From positions 88,585,416 through 88,649,415 of the forward strand of contig NC_090728.1 in NCBI RefSeq assembly GCF_036898095.1: a stretch of DNA of 64,000 nt, written 5' to 3'. Made by a program: the position numbers and the translations under genes. The notes beneath the pieces were generated by a model. It was not told the DNA's origin. It did no database searches and saw only the letters and a program-made list of their open reading frames with translations. Shown in pieces: positions 55,501 through 64,000 of the stretch. Within the stretch, counting starts at the first letter, position 1. Each line of letters opens with the position of its first letter. Origin of the DNA: Palaemon carinicauda. Its lineage: Eukaryota; Arthropoda; Malacostraca; Decapoda; Palaemonidae.

Positions 55501-55570
55501 TTCCTCTCTTAAGAGTTAGAAGAATGGCCGAGTGTACAGTAGAGTTTCCGGGGTCAAAAGTTAGAATCTA
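52562..55570 (-). mobile_element. DIRS-E: DIRS-like remnant on the minus strand, non-autonomous
   Basis: At 52562-52625 (TTTTAAAAGTAATTTGTATT, then TTTCTTAGCTATACAAACC) and 52800-52885 (its inverse, AGGAAAACTACAAATTACTT then TTAAAATTTGTAATTTGTTC) lie a right terminal repeat and internal complementary region in minus orientation. The end sequence is very close to that of DIRS-C. Beyond them (53160-55570) are short open frames on the minus strand without RT, RNase H or recombinase motifs, perhaps decayed gag. The upstream end is uncertain. Confidence 0.6.
53160..55570 (-). pseudogene. Degenerate open frames inside DIRS-E, identity unclear
   Basis: Minus-strand pieces at 53604-53915 (103 codons), 53489-53731, 53169-53492 and 54258-54614 show charged and Ser/Pro-rich translations, with conspicuous patches such as KPKSVGPFYSRKRN and EGTPEFLGFPDNRHIWYLPK. 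No known domain is recognised. A 185-codon + strand frame at 54145-54702 is likely a shadow. They may be remains of gag, but only position supports that. Confidence 0.3.
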
Positions 55571-56639
55571 GGCGACTTGACCGACGACAAGGACAACCCC
55601 AGGAACACCTATAGTGCTTTTATCTCTTCCTCCTACTACTATATAATCTCATCCAATGGGAAGGTAACCACTACCACACATATCACAAGGCGAGTCCAAA
55701 GTGCAGTGGTGGCCTCTAAACAATGAACATAAAGGGTGAGAATCAACTTCAACTTTGCTCTGTAAAAGTTGCCATAAAAAAAACTTAGAGTGCAACATTA
55801 CTACAATTTCAGCTCCATGGTGTTGGTGTTAGCTTTGTGCATGCCAGTGCATTTATTTTTGAAAAATATAATCGGGCAAGGTGGAAAATCTTACTTCGGT
55901 CAGTCCCATTTCTACCGTTTCAATGTGTCCTCATTCCCACTTTTTATCTTTAAAAGTTATATATTCCTTTCTGATCCTGTGCTGTAGTTCATCTCATTAC
56001 CTTAAGTTTGTGGCTTTTTCTTTGTTATTGCTCACACTTTCATTTTATTTTTCTTCGTTGGCATAGTTTATTCAAGAGATTTTGATGTATAAATTTTTGT
56101 TATTGAATCTGCAGTAATTTTTTCACTTGCTCATTACATGTCAATTTATCTTTACCAGAAAGTCTTGCAGTTATGTCACATTTTATTACCAAAAGATAAT
56201 TCGGGCAAATAAAATTTTGTACTAAAACTGAAAACTAAAGAAAGCACAGAAGTGCTAGGAATTGATTTTACCACTAAGCCGACATACTTAACTCCCATAT
56301 ATTTATCCTACATGGTTTGTTTCCAATTAATATATCCGCACATCTTAGTTAATATATTTCTTTCAGGAAAATTTTTTCAATACTTTACTGACATTTGAAA
56401 CTCAAACCACAACAAACTATGTTTAAGAGTGTTGTACTGCATTGAGTTGATTCTGTGATTCGGTCATCAGTTAATTACAGTAAATACCAATTGGTCAAAT
56501 GTGACCAATTTAAAGATGGGATATTACTTCAAAGGGGTGGTTCTTTTGGAAAGAAAACCAACCGTTAGTTTAATATTTTGATTAACTACGGCCAGATTAA
56601 TTATTCACTACCTGCCATTATCTACTGTAGTAAAGTATG

Positions 56640-58560
56640 ATGGATTAAAGCAATAAATATATTACCGACAGGAACACGTGCATTTGATCTATCCATAATA
56701 ATCGCAACTTTAGATGCCTTAGCATCTTCATTTCCTTTCATGCCCACTTGAGCAGCGATCCAACATACTTCAAAATGTATACTGGCTTCACATAATTAGT
56801 GGAATGCATTCACAGAACCCTGGCCATATGGACCAATGCTTAGATCTTTTAAGCTTTTCAGGTTTTTTTTTTTTTTCCAGGGCACTAATGTTATCTCTAT
56901 TGCAGATATTACAAACAACCGAGCTGTGAAAACTAAGCAAAACTGGATAATGAAAATTAATAGTTTCATTACTCTGTATTACAGAAATTACTACAACCAA
57001 AGGAAGACTTGGACAAATCTGTGTAAATTGTGGACATTCACTAAGTTCTAGAGTGTTGCTGATGACGTTCGAGTATATTTTTCACCAAATTTAGGAATAA
57101 CTAGTAAAGCATGACTTCATGCATAATCCCCAGGAGGGAGGAGCAAAATCTGATACTGGAGTAAGTAATTATCCCATTCATTGACTCTCATTCTATTACA
57201 TTTTATGGAAAAGATATGATTGTTCATAATGTGATTTTGATTAAAAAGCTTTGTAGATGGTGCGTCACTTGCCTGAATTGTTATTGCACTTCATATGGCA
57301 ACCGGGCCACGATGAAGAGAGAGCGGAGGTACGCCCCTATGATTTATTTGGCGAGGACTTGAATATTCCAGTGCTGATTCTGAGTCCTTCATTGTGAATT
57401 GGATATAAGCTTTTAAATACTGCATCTGATGTTGAGCCATATATTTGGCTCCCATAGTCTAGAATAAATAGAACAATTGCTTTGTATAGTTAACACCAGG
57501 ATATATGTCAGCTCCAGAAGTTGACAGCTTTTTTTCAAATCAAGTCGATACATTTTAACATTTGCCTTTTCCAGTTCAAGTGTATATCCAATGAAACTTA
57601 CAAAATTTACTGTACAAAATTTTTTCCAATCTTATATCTTCATAACATATGACTGCTCCTGGCTTTTCTGTAGAAAATTGGAAACACACTGAGCAGGCCC
57701 AAGTATCTACTTAATGTCAGTGTCGAGACCATGTTTGTGGGTATATTTCAAAATCTTCCATATACTGTGGAAACTATTTTCAATAACCAGGAATTAGTAC
57801 AGAGTATAATTTATTGCAAGCAGGAATGTGCTCCAAGACTTTTCCTTGGTGGTAACAATTTTCCAATCCTAGAATTTCTGAAGAAATACTAACCTACTTG
57901 AAGAATACAGTTAAATCTTTATATACCAGTCAATACTGTGCAGTCTAGTGTCCTTGCAAATCCCTTTAATAAAGCATTTTTATTATAAATTTTAAGAAAT
58001 ATAGCTTCTGGATGTAAAGAGAGATTATAGTTACCAGTTTCCACTCAAACCCTATGTAACATGGTCTTCTGAGTAGATGATGAATAAAGTGATCAATTTT
58101 TCTTTAATCCCCATTGGGTTGGGCTAATTACATTATTTTAAGAGTCTGTTCCAAGATAATCTGGATGTTGCAATTTTTTTCCATCACTTTACATAGATCC
58201 CTGGTTTAACTTGCTGATCTTATAGTTCGATAGCTTACTATGATCACTAGTTGGTTTTGCCATGATTAAGACATCTCGCCAGTCCTTTGGAAATAATATT
58301 ACTTTTGTACATTGCTGTTGATGTGGTCTTTACTTGAAGCCGAGCTATTACAAGGAGTGTCCTTCAACTGGCAAAATTTGATTTTCTTCCTTTGTTCATG
58401 TTCACAAGTATATACAGTGTAGGTCGAGGCTCATGAACATTACACAAATTGTATGATCAAGCATACACCATTAGTGCCTTTTGATTCATTAACATTCCTG
58501 AATCTGCTAAATTTCTTTAACAGGCACTTTGGGAGCTATGCTAAGTGTTAGCTATAGTCT
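56640..58560 (-). mobile_element. I/Jockey-type LINE with RNase H trace, degenerate
   Basis: Read on the minus strand from about 58330: FPKDWRDVLIMAKP (RT fingers, 58260-58310), a block near 58120 reading NVISPTQWGLKKN, later thumb-region sequence near 57520-57590, then DYGSQIYGSTSDAVFKSLYP and IHNEGLRISTGIF (57310-57450). At 56700-56770 WIAAQVGMKGNEDAKASK matches the end of a LINE-type RNase H (H-V-G-x-x-GNE-x-AD). The order and motifs fit an I- or Jockey-group LINE. Many stops. Confidence 0.75.
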
Positions 58561-59109
58561 CAAGATGAGGATTTTTAAGTACGTCTTATATGAGCTTAAA
58601 ATCATTATGGTATTTATATTATCATCATCATTAAGTTATGTAATTGGTTAGTCATATCTACTGTATCAATTAAATGTGATTTCTAATGAATCTACTACAA
58701 CACATACAGACTTAATGCTGTGTATAGCGCGGGAAAAATAAAATTATAATGCAGGAAATCTAGGAGGCTATAGAAGGAATAGAATAGTGCATACGTGGCG
58801 GTTGGAAAGGAAGTGACCTCATTAGAGACTTGGTCTGCGTTATATCTTAGTAAATAAAGGTTTCTTTCTGAAAGTATTTTTATAAGTGAATAGGAACTAT
58901 TTCAGTTACATCCTATGAAATTATGTAAATGTAAAGTTCTTTTATTACACAGATCCTTACACAAACCTTTTCGGAACGAGGATTTGTTATATATCATATG
59001 ACAGCCAGAAAATACGCACCAAAGAAGAGTTTTGCATTGCGGAGAACTCTACGCAGTCAACTTGATAACTACTGTACGTCCTTTGGAAAGCAGATTCAAA
59101 GAGTTCAAC

Positions 59110-59275
59110 TTTGGTTACTGAGAAATTTTTATTTTGATGTTAACTGTTAAAATATTTTATATTTCCTGGTTTCTTTCTTCACTGAACTATTTTTTCTGTT
59201 GGGTCACCTGAGCTTATAGCATCCTGCTTTTCCAAGTAGGGTTGTAGCTTAGCAAGTAATAATAACAATAATACC
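59110..59275 (+). mobile_element. 3' tail of the LINE/SINE family, plus orientation
   Basis: TTTCTTCACTGAACTATTTT, GAGCTTATAGCATCCTGCTT, TTCCAAGTAGGGTTGTAGCT and an AATAATAACAATAAT tail. Confidence 0.8.
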
Positions 59276-59659
59276 TCTGTCCTGTCATGTCTCAGCTCTT
59301 ATGATAACTGTTTGAATTGTGTTAGTATAAATGTCTACGCGTAGTACCATTTTTGTGTTTGAATTGCTTTAAAGAAAGCAGTATGAACTCTATAAATGCA
59401 GTTTTGTCACTTAATCTAGATACCAAGCCTAAACTTTTATGTAACTTGCTACTAATGACATTATGTTTTGAATTAATCTATCTATTGAAAATTTTTCATA
59501 ATTTAGATCCCTGTTCTGCCTGCAGCAGCACTAAAGCATCTTTTGTATTTATTTAATTGAATACGATACTTTTGAGATTTCTCACAATTTAGCTCAGGGG
59601 AGTGTGGATTCTCATGTAAAGTTGTGATTATGTAAAATACTGATGTTAAAAATGTTTAT

Positions 59660-59760
59660 GTTGAATGGATTAGTATTGATTTAAAAGTTCAAGACAGAAG
59701 GCTGGCAAAATCTAATCAAGGCCCTTTGCATTAATAGGTGTATGAGATGATGATGATGAT
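59660..59760 (+). mobile_element. RTE-like LINE 3' tail, copy 3
   Basis: TTGATTTAAAAGTTCAAGAC (matching the last codons at 22709-22730), AAGGCCCTTTGCATTAATAG and a GATGATGATGATGAT tail. Confidence 0.85.
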
Positions 59761-60417
59761 ATGTAAAGTGAAACCTACTTAATATCACTTCATTTGCACA
59801 AAGTGATAATTGTAAAATTTCTATACTCTTTAATTATGTAATTAACTAATTTTTGTAATCCAACCATATCTAATCTTTTAACTTTTTATTAGTTACCTCC
59901 ATGAGTTTGTTCATCTTTACTCTTGAAACTATTTAAGTCCTTATACCTAAAAACAAAGCTTTTCAGATAATTGATTACCCTGATTGTTTTTTTCTGAACT
60001 TCAAAACAACAAAATCTAACATTAAGAAAACTTGAGACTTCTGTTTACATGAAATTACATTTCCTATTTATGCCTTTCCTACAAAAATGCTGATAACTTA
60101 TTTATTTTAAATGTTTAGATACACAGTATATGGTTACTTTCATAAATTTAGGGACTCTCAAAAGGGTGACCTTTAATTAGAAAGGCATCTTAAAACTTAT
60201 TTTATGGCTCCTATCTTAATTTTTCATAATTTTTAGACAACAATGTAACTTTCTTTTTGCTGTTATTGGGTCAAGATTTTGGGGTAAAATTATTTGCAAC
60301 TTTTATGATTAAATGCAGAATATGACAGTGGTTTCAATGTTCTTGAACAACATAGGGAGAAATTTTACAAGTAAACATTGTAAAGTATATTTTCCCTCAT
60401 CTACTTTAAAGGTGTAA

Positions 60418-60700
60418 GGTTTAAAGGTCGCTCATGAACAGCAAAGGCAAGGAACAATGATAATTCCCTAGCAAGCAGGGCAATGCCCCTGAGACCGACC
60501 ATATACATATGATCAGTGCCCAAGCCCCTCTCTACTCAAGCTGGGACCGGCCAGGCAATGGCTGCTGATGACTCAGCAATAGACCTCTAGACTCTCCCAA
60601 CCCCACCCCCATCCTTAGCTCACAAGGATAGTGAGGTTGCAGACACTAAATGAACTAACGAGTTTGAGTGGGACTAACCCCAGTCTGGCAATCACCAAGC
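60418..60700 (-). mobile_element. tRNA-derived SINE, copy 2
   Basis: Reverse complement of the SINE at 5586: CTCATGAACAGCAAAGGCAA, CATATACATATGATCAGTGC, GCTGCTGATGACTCAGCAAT and TTAGCTCACAAGGATAGTGA. The tRNA-like head near 60660-60700 (GGGACTAACCCCAGTCTGGC) has lost its B-box consensus. Confidence 0.85.
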
Positions 60701-61371
60701 ATGTTAAGTTATCAATAGGCCACAGCAACCCTTATTGATATAAGGCTGAATAAAATTATTTTACTTTGGGTAAGATGGCTATCATTATTGGATAATAACC
60801 ACTGGAATAATCTTTTTTTTATTTCCAATCTGTTTACTATAGGAATAGAGCACCTAGATAACTGATGACATAGTAGGATGGGTATTTAAAATAAGCATGC
60901 ATCAACTTCATTTAAACAAATTATGGAAAATTCTAGTTCATTTACATAAAGTCAGTCAGCCAGCGATTAGAACCACACAGGTTCTGCACACTGAAGCCAC
61001 CAAATATAGTAGAAGTAATGATGGAAGTTATCAACTCATTACAATTTGTAAAATCCGATACAATAATCAAGATTTGGCAGGTTGCGAGTGTACTAAATGG
61101 GTACTGATTTAGATATTTCCTCAAACTTGTAATGTTGTGGCAGAAGACTGAAATGTTTTTTTTTTTTTTTAATGGAATTTTCCATTTCAGTTCTTTCAGT
61201 TTTCAATGACATACAGGCTTACTCATAACTTTTAATCTAGCCTTCATACTGTCAAATGGGTTGAATACTAACACGAGGTCATCCTTTGAAATTAATGTAA
61301 TCCACCTAAATAGAATCTGGCTTTAATTATAATATTAAAAGCAGATTTGCAAAATTATCATGATTAAAAGC

Positions 61372-61860
61372 AAAGTTACAACTATAGTTGGAAAAGTAGA
61401 ATACTACAAGCCCTATGGTGTCTATAAGGAAAGCACCCAAAATGATTCCAACAATATTATGAACACTACAAAAAGAATGACGGTGGTGGTTTTGAAAGTT
61501 CTGATCGTAGATTAAGAAAAAAGTAAAAGATAGGGAAAGTCAACCTTCTAATACACCACCAGGCACCTTTGCTCCAAGGAAAAATCATGTCACTAAAAAT
61601 TTAAAAAAATTAAAAGCACAAGAAACTGGTAAGTGTGTTCTTGTAACCTCAAGTAAAACTAGAGGAAGAGAAAATTGATGGATAAGTGCTCAATTGCACC
61701 CTTAACCGAGAGAACTTTAAATAAAGATGTTATTGGAAGGCCACAATACAGAGGCTAACACAAAATACAAGAGAACATTAATTTGATATTGCATCCTTCC
61801 ACTAGAAAATTCACCTACCAAACTTTAAAAGTTTCATCTATCATCTAAACTTACTATATG
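61372..61860 (-). mobile_element. 3' tail of the LINE/SINE family, minus orientation, diverged
   Basis: ACAACTATAGTTGGAAAAGT at 61379 and AACCGAGAGAACTTTAAATA at 61703, with GGAAGGCCACAATACAGAGG, parallel the copies at 28137 and 45058. More diverged and internally rearranged. Confidence 0.6.
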
Positions 61861-62595
61861 TGCTACTAGCCACTAACCACTTACGATAACAAATCACTTT
61901 CAGATAAAATTAATTTTTTTAGATAGTGCATAAAATATGTACAACTGTGCACATCACACAAATTTTGAAAAACAGAATTAGGAAAATTACAGAAGCAATC
62001 AAGCCAAATTTAACAAGAAATATCGTAATACAAGGTTTTACTATACTGTACAATAACAGGACTTTGATTAATGAACAAAACCTCTCCACCCATTACCCAA
62101 AATCATATACAGTGGATTACAATGCAAAGAAATTAGTGTTTACCATAAGCAATTGCTTGGTTATAAGAAAAATATACAGTACCGTAGTTTAACCAGACAT
62201 TTTTATACTTCAGTATAGAATAAATCAAAGCTCGAAGAAAACTCTACTACTGGACTGACTCAATATTATTAAGATTCCCTTTAGATTAATTTTTCACAGT
62301 ATATACACTACCAATTTGCAGTGATAACAATTTAGACTTTTACAGATAGTAATTGGGCCCTGAGGGATAACTACTCAGTAACAGTATGGTGAACAAATAT
62401 TCCTAATTCTCAGGAGATAATAGCTCTACTGGATTTAACCTTCATTATTTCATAATTCAAAAATGCATTACCTATATTTCTTGTAATGAACACCAGTGCT
62501 GTCTCAGCTTATGAATTTTTTTTATTTTAGTCAAATGTATCATTGAAATTAATGCATTAGAAGCCATGTAATTGTAGCTTAATTTAATTACTTAC

Positions 62596-62824
62596 TAGGG
62601 TTGCCTAGTGATGCAACTGAATCTGTGTCGGAATCTGTAGTTGATAATTCTAATTCTGGGTGACGACCACTTGTATCCGGGCTACAGACTTTTCTGGCCT
62701 GCTGGTGGTAGAGTTGTAGGTTAGTAGATCTCTCTACTGATGTGGAGATGGGTGACGATGGGGTTATTCCGGATAATACAGGCAAATTTTCTTGCTTAAT
62801 GCACTCTGCTTCATTTCTCTCAAG
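62596..62824 (-). CDS. Unrecognised minus-strand gene, internal exon
   Basis: Acceptor TTTTATTTCAG, donor A|GTAAGT. Phase 0 start: LERNEAECIKQENLPVLSGI, then a Ser/Thr-rich part (TPSSPISTSVERSTN) and an acidic end (STTDSDTDSVASLGNP). It contains IKQE, another SUMO-like motif, and serine clusters that could be phosphorylated. It leaves one base for the next codon, completed by the coiled-coil exon at 52218. Confidence 0.85.
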
Positions 62825-62950
62825 CTGAAATAAAAGACAAATTAATAATGAACATTGTGTGCATGTTAATATAGTACAGGATGGTTATCCAGATATGTAG
62901 CCTATATAAAAAAAAATAGTCATTTATATGAAAGCTAGCCATCTACTTAC

Positions 62951-63185
62951 AGACAAAAGTGCAAGCTTTTCATGATGCACATCATGAACAAGTCTACTCG
63001 ACGAGATATCTTTGGTACAGAGACTCTCTCGAGCTGCCTTATCTCTCATTTTTGGGGGCGCCAAAGCAACGTTGGGCTGATAATGACGTTCAAATTTCTG
63101 AGAGTCAGAGAGAGGTACCACTCGGCCAGGGTCAGCAAGCACTGGTGGACCTTGGCTAAGATAAGCTGGGAGTTGTGCTGGTACG
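62951..63185 (-). CDS. Unrecognised minus-strand gene, internal exon
   Basis: Acceptor TTTATTTTCAG (63186 upward); the first base completes AG|C (Ser) from the preceding exon. It encodes VPAQLPAYLSQGPPVLADPG, RVVPLSDSQKFERHYQPN, then KMRDKAARESLCTKD and VHDVHHEKLALLS, ending in phase 0 at GTAAGT. Two thirds is proline-rich and flexible, the last third helical. No known domain is recognised. Confidence 0.85.
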
Positions 63186-63534
63186 CTGAAAATAAAGTAA
63201 ACTCATTGAAGATCACCTGTCACACTTAAGATAGATATAGAGCATTCCTATAACAGGAGGCTGGTAACAAGCAGTCATTGATTATGTTTACAATTATTCC
63301 ATTGATTTACTATTATATATTGTAACCAGCAATGTAAATAAGATAAACCAGCCTGAACTTTCTAGTTTAACTTGTATGAATCTAATTATAAACTTGGTAT
63401 GTTATCATTCAAAATTAAAGGAAAGGCTGAATTCATTATACCCATAAGTAACCATGTTATAAAAATTGAATTGCTCTTGCACAAAAAAAGTACCAACCCT
63501 TAAAATTCTTAGACAAAAGCCATACTATTTAGGC
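63186..63534 (-). other. Intron of the minus-strand gene, left part
   Basis: AT-rich with no recognised feature. The remainder of this intron is the SINE at 63535-63790 and the donor at 63834. Confidence 0.6.
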
Positions 63535-63790
63535 CCTATTAAAGGTTACTCATGAATGGCAGAGGCAAGGGATAGGATGATTCCCTAGAGACTGACCCTA
63601 TGCGTTATACATATGACCAGTGCCCCAGCCCATATCCAAGCTAGGGCCAGGGAGAGCCATACAATGCCTGCTCATGACTCAGCATGTAGACCTATAAGAT
63701 ACCCCAAAACCTCCATCCCTAGCTCAAGAAACTATCAAAGCTTGAGTGGGTCTTGAACTCTAAGACCAGTAGATTGCCAGGCTGTTTGCA
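63535..63790 (-). mobile_element. tRNA-derived SINE, copy 3
   Basis: CTCATGAATGGCAGAGGCAA, TTATACATATGACCAGTGCC and CTCATGACTCAGCATGTAGA match the copies at 5586 and 60418. Its tRNA-like end (GGGTCTTGAACTCTAAGACC, 63750-63769) is degraded. It lies within a 650-bp intron of the minus-strand gene. Confidence 0.85.
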
Positions 63791-63834
63791 CTAAGCTTAT
63801 TAGTTTTATGATATAAAAAGGAGGGTCAACTCAC

Positions 63835-64000
63835 CTGTCTCTAACAAATGCTGGTGGAGGTGGTGGTAATGGCTTGCCATCCCTAGTGAGGAGAGGTGTA
63901 CTAGCCCAAGAATGTGATACAAGTCCATAGGTCCGCAACATATAAGACATCATCACAGGATCATAGACAGCATAAGGATGAGGCTGTGGCGGTGGAACAT
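63835..64000 (-). CDS. Unrecognised minus-strand gene, 5'-most exon in the window (partial)
   Basis: Donor GACAG|GTGAGT at 63834. It encodes VPPPQPHPYAVYDPVMMSYM, LRTYGLVSHSWASTPLLT and a PLPPPPPAFVRD proline tract. Leaves two bases (AG) for the next exon. The exon continues beyond the window edge. Proline-rich, Tyr/Met-rich segment; family unknown. Together the five exons give about 340 residues of C-terminal sequence with proline-rich, Ser-rich acidic and coiled-coil parts and two SUMO-like motifs, which would suit a nuclear regulatory or scaffold protein, but that is inference. Confidence 0.82.

Larger units (their letters stand above)
52222..62595 (-). other. Large intron of the minus-strand gene (10.4 kb)
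   Basis: Bounded by donor GTAAGT (minus, 62595-62590) and acceptor ending at 52219. Contains DIRS-E, LINE pieces, a SINE and unannotated AT-rich stretches (52222-52494, 55571-56639, 58561-59109, 59761-60417, 60701-61371, 61861-62595), in which I see no other features. Confidence 0.75.

Overview
This window is eukaryotic, almost certainly arthropod, and most likely from a decapod crustacean. It is AT-rich, with spliced host exons far apart and dense DIRS-type, LINE and SINE repeats of kinds that are abundant in shrimp, crayfish and crabs. The host group is inferred from the repeats and the style of the genes, not from a diagnostic marker.

Host genes. On the + strand, two exons (23870-23985 and 45759-45846) encode the C-terminal tail of an atypical protein kinase C (aPKC). 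They join in phase across a 21.8 kb intron, so positions 1-23869 are also aPKC intron and about 46-50 kb is its probable 3' UTR. On the - strand, five coding exons (63835-64000, 62951-63185, 62596-62824, 51998-52218 and 51432-51608) splice in consistent phase into the C-terminal part of a protein I do not recognise. The two genes converge, with their 3' ends facing each other between about 46 and 51.4 kb.

The introns are filled with transposable elements. The dominant class is DIRS-like tyrosine-recombinase retrotransposons. I see seven copies or fragments, named here in window order: D (1-4790), C (6757-8270 plus a stub at 15171-15189), B (8271-15170, inserted inside C), F (about 30540-32699), G (33990-34600, minus), A (35221-41716, nearly complete) and E (about 52562-55570, minus). 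A and B show the full hallmark layout: inverted terminal repeats, then gag-like, RT, RNase H, methylase-like and tyrosine recombinase regions, then an internal complementary region that joins the complements of both ends. Removing B restores C's terminus without any target duplication.

Other elements are: a Tigger/pogo DNA transposon with an uninterrupted transposase, matching terminal inverted repeats and a TA duplication (24526-27030); a degenerate CR1/L2-type LINE sitting in a 27-bp minisatellite (16885-20994); an RTE-type LINE (21140-22795) and two more copies of its 3' tail; a Jockey-like LINE (42790-44985) and scattered tails of one LINE/SINE 3'-end family; an I/Jockey-type LINE with an RNase H trace (56640-58560, minus); three copies of a tRNA-derived SINE; and several microsatellites.

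The most notable observations are the DIRS-in-DIRS nesting, the clean circle-junction signature in A, a very long second open frame in A overlapping RT/RNase H/methylase, the internal deletion and repeat expansion that made B non-autonomous, and the intact Tigger transposase in the intron of a conserved polarity kinase.
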